DNA from: an uncultured Porphyromonadaceae bacterium | GTDB taxonomy: Bacteria > Bacteroidota > Bacteroidia > Bacteroidales > Muribaculaceae | Assembly (NCBI GenBank): GCA_938027385.1 | Contig: CALJBF010000222.1 | Span: 1 to 6,348 of the forward strand | Length of the DNA: 6,348 nucleotides | Reading direction: 5' to 3' | In this document: piece after piece, positions 1 through 5,558 of the stretch | Numbering within the stretch: position 1 is the stretch's first letter | Layout: every line of letters starts with the position of its first letter | The notes under the pieces: generated by a model | Told to the model about the DNA's origin: nothing | The model's input: the letters and a program-made list of their open reading frames with translations, nothing else | The model's database searches: none | Translations under genes and position numbers: made by a program

Positions 1-36
1 ATCGTAAATCGAGCCTATGGTCTCGACCGGAAGGTT

Positions 37-49
37 TCAATCGCTAACT
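37..49 (+). repeat. 13-nt direct repeat, left copy
   Basis: TCAATCGCTAACT occurs exactly here and again at 1090-1102, one copy on each side of the Sel1-repeat gene. This copy ends 9 nt before the preferred ATG at 59, so it may equally be part of that gene's upstream control region. The core CGCTAACT appears once more in inverted orientation at 1542-1549. An exact 13-mer pair can arise by chance in a window of this size, so the placement is the main support. Confidence 0.45.
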
Positions 50-58
50 TTTTTTGTC

Positions 59-991
59 ATGTTCAAATCTAAAAAAATAAATATTGCATCCGCGATTTTA
101 ACCATCGCTGCTTTAGTAATAGGACATGTGGCGTTAGTTTGGAATATCATATTGGAGACTCACCATTGGAATCATCAGTTATTTAGAGAAAACCATTATA
201 CAGATGGCATAATTGGCGGTCTGAGCATAACTCTTATTTCTCTCGTAGTATTTTGGTTTTGTTCATTTTTCCTTAAGAGAAATCTGAAAAACAGGGTTTG
301 TAAAATACTTTCGTATTTTACTTATGCCTTATATAATATCGCAGCTATTGCCATCATTATTATTGCTGTAAGCACATCATTAGACTTCGGCAGAGATTAT
401 AAAGATTATTCATTAGACTGCCAATTAGCTTCCAAGGACACCGCAAAAGTTCATGAAGCTGTCGACAGCATTATCGCCCGGTCACATAATTATGACTTGT
501 ATGGTATGCCAGAGGTAAATGAATACCTGATGAAAGCAGCTCGCAAAGGCTATGCTCCGGCGCAAAATTATGTCGGGGTATTTTTCCATGAAAAAGCAAA
601 AGAAGAAAACGACCGATACTTCGGCCATGGCAAATGGAATTTGACTGAAACGTCCTTCTGTCAAGAGAACTTAACGCGTGCAACATACTGGTGGTTAAAA
701 GCCGCCAACCAAAATCATGGTCGCGCACAGGAAAATTTAGGTAGGTTGAAAATGCAGTCAATCCTATCAAATCAACCGTATAGTTTTGGAGAAGCAAGAT
801 TTTGGCTTACTGAGGCCACTAAGAATGGTGTTGTATCGGCATATTACTATTTAGGGCTCTTATGTCGAGACAGTTCTCTAATCGTCGCGGCTAATTATTG
901 GAGATTTGGAGCTGAAAAAGGGAACGAAGATTGTAGTAGAATGTTAGAGAATCCTTATTTTATTGATGTATCAGTATCTCACCCCAACTAA
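59..991 (+). CDS. Inner-membrane protein with three N-terminal helices and a Sel1-like repeat domain
   Basis: Numbering is from the ATG at 59 (310 aa). An in-frame ATG at 17 would add 14 residues, but the 59 start puts a lysine-rich N-terminus (MFKSKK) directly before the first helix, so I prefer it. Three hydrophobic segments lie at about residues 10-33, 50-72 and 81-106. The loop between helices 2 and 3 is basic (KRNLKNR), which by the positive-inside rule predicts N-terminus in and the C-terminal domain in the periplasm. That domain (about 150-300) has Sel1/TPR-like helix pairs: LMKAARKGYAPAQNYVG, WWLKAANQNHGRAQENLG, WLTEATKNGVVSAYYYLG and YWRFGAEKGNEDCSRML. Sel1 repeats usually act as protein-binding scaffolds; the partner is unknown. 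The gene is AT-rich (27% GC in 301-360, 45% in 601-660) against about 70% in parts of rdgB, and sits between copies of a 13-nt repeat, which suggests transfer. The repeat assignment is fairly secure, the function is not. Confidence 0.8.
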   Translation: MFKSKKINIASAILTIAALVIGHVALVWNIILETHHWNHQLFRENHYTDGIIGGLSITLISLVVFWFCSFFLKRNLKNRVCKILSYFTYALYNIAAIAIIIIAVSTSLDFGRDYKDYSLDCQLASKDTAKVHEAVDSIIARSHNYDLYGMPEVNEYLMKAARKGYAPAQNYVGVFFHEKAKEENDRYFGHGKWNLTETSFCQENLTRATYWWLKAANQNHGRAQENLGRLKMQSILSNQPYSFGEARFWLTEATKNGVVSAYYYLGLLCRDSSLIVAANYWRFGAEKGNEDCSRMLENPYFIDVSVSHPN

Positions 992-1001
992 CAGTAATGG
1001 A

Positions 1002-1059
1002 AATCCGGCACGCCGTCGGGCTATCGTGAACGGCGCCTGATGTATCCGCCGTTCGGATT
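1002..1059 (+). other. Structured segment with mutually exclusive stems just after the Sel1 gene
   Basis: AATCCG (1002-1007) can pair with CGGATT (1054-1059), enclosing the whole segment. Inside it, AACGGCG (1029-1035) can pair either backwards with CGCCGT at 1011-1016 (6 bp) or forwards with CGCCGTT at 1047-1053 (7 bp, 11-nt loop). The two inner stems exclude each other. The segment starts 10 nt after the Sel1-gene stop. The complementarity is read directly from the sequence; any switching role is inference, and no T-tract follows. Confidence 0.4.
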
Positions 1060-1089
1060 GGCTCAGACAAGCCTCACCCTGCTTCGCGG

Positions 1090-1102
1090 TCAATCGCTAA
1101 CT
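1090..1102 (+). repeat. 13-nt direct repeat, right copy
   Basis: Exact second copy of TCAATCGCTAACT (first copy at 37-49, offset 1053 nt). It lies in the spacer about 100 nt after the Sel1-gene stop codon and 5 nt before a strong hairpin at 1108-1150. Together the copies bracket the AT-rich gene, as the target duplication or recombination scar of an inserted segment might, but no integrase or transposase is visible in this window. Confidence 0.45.
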
Positions 1103-1107
1103 CTTAC

Positions 1108-1150
1108 AGCGAGCTTCGGCACCAACTTTAGGTTGGATCCGAGGCTCGCT
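1108..1150. other. Long imperfect hairpin in the spacer
   Basis: Positions 1108-1126 pair with 1132-1150 over 19 positions. AGCGAGC pairs with GCTCGCT, then a G-T wobble, TCGG/CCGA, a 2-nt internal mismatch (1120-1121 against 1137-1138), and CCAAC/GTTGG around the 5-nt loop TTTAG. Seventeen of the 19 positions pair. No T-run follows, so it is not a standard intrinsic terminator; a structured RNA or a repeat end is possible. The stem reads on both strands, so orientation is open. Confidence 0.55.
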
Positions 1151-1255
1151 TGCTGTTTGGTAATCGCTGCGAGGCGATAATCGCAAAATTGGATGTTTAC
1201 CGTGCTTTATGCCCCTTTGAGGGAGGGATTTTTACCAACTCTTACCCTGTACCAC

Positions 1256-1320
1256 TCGCTCCGTCGGCTCGTTATCGGCTTGCCGCTTTGCTCCGCAAAG
1301 ACTTGGAGCGATTTCTTTTT
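1256..1320 (+). terminator. Branched stem followed by a T-rich tail, possible terminator
   Basis: TCGCTCC (1256-1262) pairs with GGAGCGA (1305-1311). Within this closing stem are two tight hairpins: CGGC-TT-GCCG (1276-1285) and, directly abutting it, CTTTGC-TCC-GCAAAG (1286-1300). The closing stem runs into TTTCTTTTT, giving the stem-plus-T-tract outline of an intrinsic terminator, though branched rather than a simple hairpin. It would end a transcript coming from the Sel1 gene or from an RNA within the spacer. Confidence 0.4.
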
Positions 1321-1338
1321 CTGAATTTCTTTTTCTGA
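1311..1338 (+). repeat. Two perfect tandem copies of a 14-nt T-rich unit
   Basis: ATTTCTTTTTCTGA is present at 1311-1324 and immediately again at 1325-1338. The pyrimidine-rich tandem overlaps the last base of the branched stem at 1256-1311 and lengthens its T-rich tail. It may simply have arisen by slippage. Confidence 0.75.
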
Positions 1339-1577
1339 ACTTCTACGGCTAGGGACTTCACGGTTTAGATGTTCCGCTATTGCCGTCGAGTGATTACTGA
1401 TAAGTGGTGTATTAGTGCTTGCAGTTGGCGTTCACTGCCAAATATGCCCTGCAGGTTACAAGTGCCAGGATTTTGCCGGAACGTTTCGCGAGGAACTTTA
1501 CTTGTAAACACACACGGAGGCACATTGTATTTACATCGCGAAGTTAGCGTCTTTATCTACGCTCGTCAAGGGCAAGA

Positions 1578-1597
1578 CACGTTCAACCACGTTCAAC
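1578..1597 (+). repeat. Two perfect tandem copies of CACGTTCAAC
   Basis: The 10-nt unit CACGTTCAAC occupies 1578-1587 and 1588-1597, about 100 nt upstream of rdgB. A 10-bp period equals roughly one helical turn, so it could place a regulator twice on the same DNA face. No known operator matches it, and chance duplication is equally possible. Confidence 0.6.
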
Positions 1598-1603
1598 CAT
1601 CTG

Positions 1604-1636
1604 GTATCGCACGCAAAAATACCGAGCGCGCGATAC
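1604..1636. other. Hairpin in the rdgB upstream region
   Basis: GTATCGC (1604-1610) pairs perfectly with GCGATAC (1630-1636). One mismatch inwards, CGC (1612-1614) pairs with GCG (1626-1628) around the loop AAAAATACCGA. It ends 63 nt before the rdgB ATG, so it could be an operator or, if transcribed, a leader hairpin. I could not place a convincing Bacteroidales promoter (TTTG about 20 bp before TAnnTTTG) for rdgB. Confidence 0.35.
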
Positions 1637-1699
1637 AATAATTGAATATTGCGGTCGTTTATAGTGTAGTAAAATACGCTCTAAGCGATTGTAATCACT

Positions 1700-2302
1700 A
1701 TGTCTGAACCGATCACACTGGTTTTTGCCACAAACAACAGCCACAAGCTGCGTGAGGCGCGACAGATTCTCGGCGACAGAGTCAACATCCTGTCGCTTAG
1801 CGACATCGGCTGCAACGACGACATCCCCGAGACGGCCGACACTTTCGAGGGGAACGCCCTGCAGAAAGCCCGGTGGGTCAGCGAACGTTACGGTCACGAC
1901 TGCTTTGCAGATGACACGGGTCTTGAGGTCGACGCCCTGGGCGGTGCGCCGGGAGTGCTGTCGGCCCGCTATGCCGAGGCCAACGGCTACGGCACGTCGC
2001 ACGACTCGTCGGCCAACGTGAGGCTGCTGCTCGAGAACCTGAAGGATGCCGCCACGCCCGAAGAACGCCGCGCGCGGTTCCGCACGGCGGTGGCGCTGAT
2101 ACGCGGGGGGCAGGAACAGCTTGTCGACGGCGTTGTCGAGGGGCACATCACCCGCGAAGGCCACGGCACCGACGGGTTCGGCTACGACCCGGTGTTCATG
2201 CCCGACGGTTTCGACCGCACTTTCGCCGAGATGACTCCTGACGAGAAGAATGCCATAAGCCACCGCGGCCGGGCGGTGAGGAATCTGCTCGCCGTACTGT
2301 GA
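1700..2302 (+). CDS. rdgB: XTP/dITP pyrophosphatase, HAM1/RdgB family
   Basis: A cytoplasmic housecleaning enzyme that hydrolyses non-canonical purine triphosphates (dITP, XTP, ITP) to the monophosphate plus pyrophosphate, keeping deaminated bases out of DNA and RNA. The 200-residue length is normal and the family motifs are in order: ATNNSHKLREA at 10-20 (phosphate binding), TFEGNALQKA at 48-57, FADDTGLEV at 69-77 with Asp72 matching the catalytic Asp69 of E. coli RdgB, GGAPGVLSARYA at 81-92, FGYDPVF at 160-166 and SHRGRA at 187-192. The start places ATNNSHK at the expected distance from the N-terminus. No strong Shine-Dalgarno is visible, as is common in Bacteroidota. GC is high (about 73% in 2041-2100). 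porZ starts 99 nt downstream in the same direction with no convincing terminator between, so co-transcription is possible though the functions are unrelated. Confidence 0.97.
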   Translation: MSEPITLVFATNNSHKLREARQILGDRVNILSLSDIGCNDDIPETADTFEGNALQKARWVSERYGHDCFADDTGLEVDALGGAPGVLSARYAEANGYGTSHDSSANVRLLLENLKDAATPEERRARFRTAVALIRGGQEQLVDGVVEGHITREGHGTDGFGYDPVFMPDGFDRTFAEMTPDEKNAISHRGRAVRNLLAVL

Positions 2303-2401
2303 CAGCAGCCGCACGCCCCCACGGGCGCCACAAAAACGAATTTATCAAGAACAATCATAAATCTTACCGTCTTAGCCGGACAAGAAAAAACATATTGCAA
2401 A

Positions 2402-4810
2402 ATGCTTAAACGACTCTACATACTTCTGCTGGCCCTCATGCCGCTGTGCGCCGTGGCCCAGCAAGCCGTAGGTTCATGGACGATACACTCGCCCTATTCG
2501 ACTGTCGACAAACTGCTTGAGACGCAGGACCGTGTGTACTACACATCGTCGGGCTCGCTGTTCTATTTCGAGAAAGACACCGAGATAAGCGGCTGTCTGA
2601 ACTCGACGAACGGCCTGAACGGGGCTACCATCGCCGACATCTTCTACAATCCGTACGCCAACTATCTGCTGGTGGTGTACACGACCGGCAACATGGACAA
2701 GATCTATGACTCGGGCAAGATCATCAACCTGCCCGACATCTCATCGGCAATCCTCACCGAGACACCTTCGGTGAAGACTGTGGCGTTCGGCAAAGACAAC
2801 TTCTATGTTCTCACCAACTTCGGCCTGCTGAACTACGACGACAATAAAAACGAAGTGGTCTCGACCCTCTACACCACCGATATCCAGTCGGTGATGTGTC
2901 TCGGCGACCTGGTTGTAGTGAACCTAAACCAGCAGCTGCGCCATGCTCCGCAGGGGAAACGCCTGACCAACGTCAGCGATTTCCAGCTGTTCGGCACATA
3001 CGAGAACACCATGTCGAAACCGGTTATGGTGGGCACGCCGAGCGGTATCGGCTATTTCGCCGACGGTACCGACAATAATTTCCAGATCTGGAAATTCACC
3101 TACAACCCCGAGACATTCGCGCCTAAGTTCGAGCGCATCATGGACGGCGCAGGCAACGCCATCAGCAAGTTCTACCAGATGACGGCCAACCACAATGGTT
3201 CGGTATCGGCCTCGCACGCCGACTGGGTGTACTATTTCGACGCCGATGGCGCCGTGACCCGCATCCAGCTCCCCGCGGCCTTGAAGAACAGCAAGGTCTC
3301 CATCATCGAGACCGCCGCCTCGACCTGGGCCGCTGTCACCGCCGGCCTCGGCCAGTATGACATCACCAACCCCTCGGCCCCCGTCACCCTCCGCGAACCC
3401 GCCCCCGGCTCCGACTTGACTGTAGATGACACTCACCGTATAGATATCACATTTGACAACCGACTGTTATTGTCGACATGGAACCGCGGCGCCCTCTCGC
3501 CTACGGCATTGAAACGTCCAAATCCAGACCGAATGCATTGCGACATTATAACCAATGGCCAATTTATCTCAATTGCACCTTTGGGCACCAATGGCATGCC
3601 ATCCATTAACAACCAAATGAGGACAGTCGCCTCCCCACAAGATCCCGATACTTATTTCACAGTAGCCTGGACTAATGGACTCTATCGATTCAAAGGAAAC
3701 ACTATCTCGGGCCGTTGGACTTCCGGTAAGAACGATTCAAATGTCTTCTATAATTATGCGATGGTAGACGTGTTCTTTGATAATATGAAGAATCTTTGGG
3801 CAATCGGTTATAATTATGACATGGGATATGAAACACATCCCAATGCTTATTGCCTGCCCAGCAATAAGGTCCTTAATGAAACAATCACCAAAGACGACTG
3901 GATTCCTGTCAATAACACCATACGACTCACACAGTCTACCAGGTCTCTGGCTTGCAAGAAAAAAAGCAATTTAATCATTCTGTACCGCGCAAATTACGGT
4001 GATGATTTTGCCATTATAGACAATAAGAATAATGCAGATCCAACCGATGACGAATCTGTCACCATATCTACCCTGATAGACCAGGACGGTTTCACTTATT
4101 CCGACGTCTGGCTCGGACAAATGGCTGAGGATAACGACGGGCGTATCTGGCTCGGCACCAATCTCGGCATCCTGGAGTTGACAACCAACGACTTCAACAC
4201 CATCAAGGCCAACGCGCCGACCCTTAAGGTGAACCGCCTGAAAGTGCCCCGCAACGACGGCACCAATCTCGCCGACTACCTGGCCAACGGCGACATGGTA
4301 TCTGGCATCGCTGTAGATGCCAGCAACAACAAATGGCTTGCGACCCAGAATTCAGGACTCATATATGTTTCTGAGCGCGGTGACCAGATTCTCGAACAGT
4401 TTACCACCGACAACTCCATATTGCCGAGTAATACGGTCAATGCCGTGCAGGTCGATCCGAATTCCAACTCAGTGTATATGGGTGTTACTCCCTATCTCAT
4501 CGAATATAGCGCTACGGCGGCTCCGGCGGCAGCTGACTACTCTGACGTATATGCCTACCCCAACCCCGTGCGCCCCGACTACACGGGATGGATCACCGTC
4601 ACCGGCCTGATGGACAACTCGCTGGTTAAAATCGCCGATGCCGCAGGCAACGTATTCAGCACCGGCACCTCAAACGGCGGCATGTATGTCTGGGACGGCT
4701 GTAACGCAGCCGGCGACCGCGTTCCCTCAGGCGTCTACTACGTTTTCGCCTCGCAGAGCGGCGAGAGTTCTTCGTCGGGTGCCGTGACAAAAATCCTGGT
4801 GGTCAACTGA
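2402..4810 (+). CDS. porZ: PorZ, surface component of the T9SS attachment complex
   Basis: An 802-residue secreted protein, near the length of P. gingivalis PorZ. Residues 1-19 form a type I signal peptide (MLKRLY, leucine-rich core, AVA before Gln20). The mature start QQAVGSWTIHSPYS and the segment LNSTNGLNGATIADIFYNP (66-84) are typical of the family. The body is predicted to form two beta-propellers; regulator-propeller signatures show at DGRIWLGTNLGI (579-590) and NNKWLATQNSGL (642-653). Residues from about 713 form a type A T9SS sorting domain: YPNPV at 719, VKIADAAGNV, GGMYVWDG, then GVYYVF and a KILVVN end. By homology PorZ is carried to the surface by the T9SS, where it binds anionic LPS and supports PorU, which replaces cargo sorting domains with LPS. 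GC falls abruptly across residues 339-560. A small gene follows 28 nt later and porV lies further downstream. Confidence 0.92.
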   Translation: MLKRLYILLLALMPLCAVAQQAVGSWTIHSPYSTVDKLLETQDRVYYTSSGSLFYFEKDTEISGCLNSTNGLNGATIADIFYNPYANYLLVVYTTGNMDKIYDSGKIINLPDISSAILTETPSVKTVAFGKDNFYVLTNFGLLNYDDNKNEVVSTLYTTDIQSVMCLGDLVVVNLNQQLRHAPQGKRLTNVSDFQLFGTYENTMSKPVMVGTPSGIGYFADGTDNNFQIWKFTYNPETFAPKFERIMDGAGNAISKFYQMTANHNGSVSASHADWVYYFDADGAVTRIQLPAALKNSKVSIIETAASTWAAVTAGLGQYDITNPSAPVTLREPAPGSDLTVDDTHRIDITFDNRLLLSTWNRGALSPTALKRPNPDRMHCDIITNGQFISIAPLGTNGMPSINNQMRTVASPQDPDTYFTVAWTNGLYRFKGNTISGRWTSGKNDSNVFYNYAMVDVFFDNMKNLWAIGYNYDMGYETHPNAYCLPSNKVLNETITKDDWIPVNNTIRLTQSTRSLACKKKSNLIILYRANYGDDFAIIDNKNNADPTDDESVTISTLIDQDGFTYSDVWLGQMAEDNDGRIWLGTNLGILELTTNDFNTIKANAPTLKVNRLKVPRNDGTNLADYLANGDMVSGIAVDASNNKWLATQNSGLIYVSERGDQILEQFTTDNSILPSNTVNAVQVDPNSNSVYMGVTPYLIEYSATAAPAAADYSDVYAYPNPVRPDYTGWITVTGLMDNSLVKIADAAGNVFSTGTSNGGMYVWDGCNAAGDRVPSGVYYVFASQSGESSSSGAVTKILVVN
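3417..4080 (+). other. Low-GC segment inside porZ, possible recombination mosaic
   Basis: Counts per 60 bases run 70% GC (3301-3360) and 73% (3361-3420), then 40% (3421-3480), 45% (3541-3600), 33% (3781-3840), 33% (3961-4020) and 40% (4021-4080), rising again to 57% (4081-4140) and 55% (4141-4200). The reading frame stays open throughout. Codons shift with it: AAT, TAT and AAA become frequent where flanking sequence prefers AAC, TAC and AAG. The segment encodes residues 339-560, probably the start and middle of the second propeller. Confidence 0.7.
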
Positions 4811-4838
4811 CAGCATCGTTTCAAACACGCTGTAGATC

Positions 4839-5363
4839 ATGTTGAATCTAAAATATCAGAACACCCGCGACCGCGCCATCGGACTTGGCGGCATGGCCGT
4901 AGCCATGGTCGTGTGGGATAATGAGGAATATTTTGCCGGACTCGACCTTGACGCCGAGGCCGACAACGGACTCGCCCTGTCGCCCGATTTCTTTGCCGTC
5001 CACAACTCCAACCTCTCGGCAAAAGCCGTCTGGAACGACCGCGTGGCCAAATTCCAGATAGGCCTCGGACTGCTTGTAGCCAATGTGCTGAGCCGTGCCC
5101 TGGTAAACTCCCGCGAAGAAATCACGCCACAGCTGCGTCAGACACTGGTAAAGCGTCTGCAAGACGAAGGGCGCTATGCCTGTGACCTCACCGATAACGA
5201 AGTAGAGGCCCTGTTCTCCAAAGCCTACAGCTATTTCCACTCGGTATTCGGACATCATGTCGTGGAATCACTTGTCACCACTATAGCCGACGCGCTTGAG
5301 ACAGACCGCCGCCTCGACCGCGACCGCGTCCTTGAGATTCTCGCGCCCTTATACCGGCAGTGA
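4839..5363 (+). CDS. Conserved-looking hypothetical protein downstream of porZ
   Basis: A 174-residue protein I do not recognise. It has no signal peptide and no clear transmembrane helix (the most hydrophobic stretch, FQIGLGLLVANVLSRAL at 72-88, is better read as a buried helix), so a cytoplasmic location is likely. Residues 1-35 (RAIGLGGMAVAMVVWDNEEYFAGLDLD) look beta-rich. Residues 60-174 are mainly amphipathic helices with many charged residues, including EEITPQLRQTLVKRLQDEG (93-111) and LETDRRLDRDRVLEILAP (153-170). GC and codon use match the surrounding native genes, which with the tidy 28-nt gap after porZ argues that the gene is real. A strong terminator 29 nt past its stop makes it the last gene of the porZ transcript. 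A helical bundle or small regulatory protein is as far as I would go. Confidence 0.85.
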   Translation: MLNLKYQNTRDRAIGLGGMAVAMVVWDNEEYFAGLDLDAEADNGLALSPDFFAVHNSNLSAKAVWNDRVAKFQIGLGLLVANVLSRALVNSREEITPQLRQTLVKRLQDEGRYACDLTDNEVEALFSKAYSYFHSVFGHHVVESLVTTIADALETDRRLDRDRVLEILAPLYRQ

Positions 5364-5392
5364 ACGACACCGCATCGCTCATTCAGCCACAT

Positions 5393-5440
5393 AAATAAAA
5401 ACGAAGTGCCGCCCACTTGACCGGCACTTCGTTTTTATTT
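5393..5440. terminator. Strong intrinsic terminator with a perfect 19-bp stem
   Basis: Positions 5393-5411 pair perfectly with CGGCACTTCGTTTTTATTT (5422-5440) around a 10-nt loop. The GC-rich upper stem (CGAAGTGCCG) is flanked by an A-tract on the left and a T-tract on the right, so it should work in both directions. It begins 29 nt after the stop at 5363, ends the porZ transcript, and implies that porV has its own promoter. Confidence 0.92.
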
Positions 5441-5538
5441 CATGCAATCCCATCTGATGCCATCCCGATACCCTCTCCACACAATAATTAGCCCCGAATC
5501 GAGTTATTTAAGAGTGAAACCATCATCCGTGGTTCCGA

Positions 5539-5546
5539 TAATTTTG
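5539..5546 (+). promoter_or_regulatory. Possible -7 promoter box for porV
   Basis: TAATTTTG matches the Bacteroidota -7 consensus TAnnTTTG exactly. It lies between the porZ-unit terminator and porV, where a promoter is required. It ends only 12 nt before the ATG, so the transcript leader would be just a few bases, and no TTTG-type -33 element is seen at the expected spacing upstream. It may be a chance match. Confidence 0.3.
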
Positions 5547-5558
5547 TCACCAGAAGCA

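Larger units (their letters stand above)
992..1699. other. 708-nt spacer without a credible gene, rich in inverted and tandem repeats
   Basis: I see no supportable protein gene between the Sel1-gene stop and the rdgB start. The longer open frames (1369-1641 and 1150-1338, + strand) have no recognisable domain, are rich in Cys, Arg or Phe, and have no homologue I recognise. The stretch instead holds many potential stems: 1002-1059, 1108-1150, 1256-1311, TTGGC/GCCAA at 1425-1441, TTACAAGT/ACTTGTAA at 1456-1463 and 1500-1507, and 1604-1636. It also has tandem repeats at 1311-1338 and 1578-1597. It does not match RNase P RNA, tmRNA or SRP RNA signatures that I know. It could be a long 3' UTR, an uncharacterised structured RNA, a dispersed intergenic repeat or the debris of an insertion. 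Confidence 0.6.

Noticed and set aside
1108..1150. Integron attC-like site, because GTTGGAT matches the GTTRRRY core
   Set aside because: The opposite arm (CACCAAC) does not match RYYYAAC, the core lies at the loop rather than at the stem base, and no integrase or cassette array is visible.
998..1181. Open + strand frame reading WKSGTPSGYRERRLMYPP at its start
   Set aside because: It looked protein-like for a moment, but it has no start codon at its head (first ATG only at about 1040), is short, and covers the hairpins. Could be a gene remnant, but I cannot name one.
1150..1338. A 62-codon open frame with a TTG start, + strand
   Set aside because: It begins at the end of a hairpin, crosses the branched structure and ends in the T-rich repeat as a Phe-rich tail (FLFLNFFF). 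No support as a protein.
1448..1455. Palindrome CCTGCAGG
   Set aside because: An 8-bp palindrome is expected by chance at this scale and has no supporting context.
1369..1641. A 90-codon open frame on the + strand starting at an ATG
   Set aside because: Composition is unusual (Cys- and Arg-rich N-terminus), no domain or homologue is recognised, and it runs through the tandem 10-mer and the upstream hairpin. Most likely a chance frame in the structured spacer.
1583..2314. Long open frame on the - strand opposite rdgB
   Set aside because: A shadow of a high-GC gene: rdgB on the + strand has every family motif, and the antisense translation matches nothing.
2314..2327. Small hairpin CGCCC-CCAC-GGGCG just after rdgB as a terminator
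   Set aside because: Only a 5-bp stem and no T-tract follows, so rdgB termination here is not supported.
2924..3436. 170-codon - strand open frame inside porZ
   Set aside because: It coincides with the highest-GC part of porZ, where antisense stops are scarce. The porZ frame is secure on both sides.
4848..5258. 136-codon - strand frame opposite the gene at 4839-5363
   Set aside because: The + strand frame has the better start, the operon spacing and the terminator just after its stop; the antisense frame has none of these.
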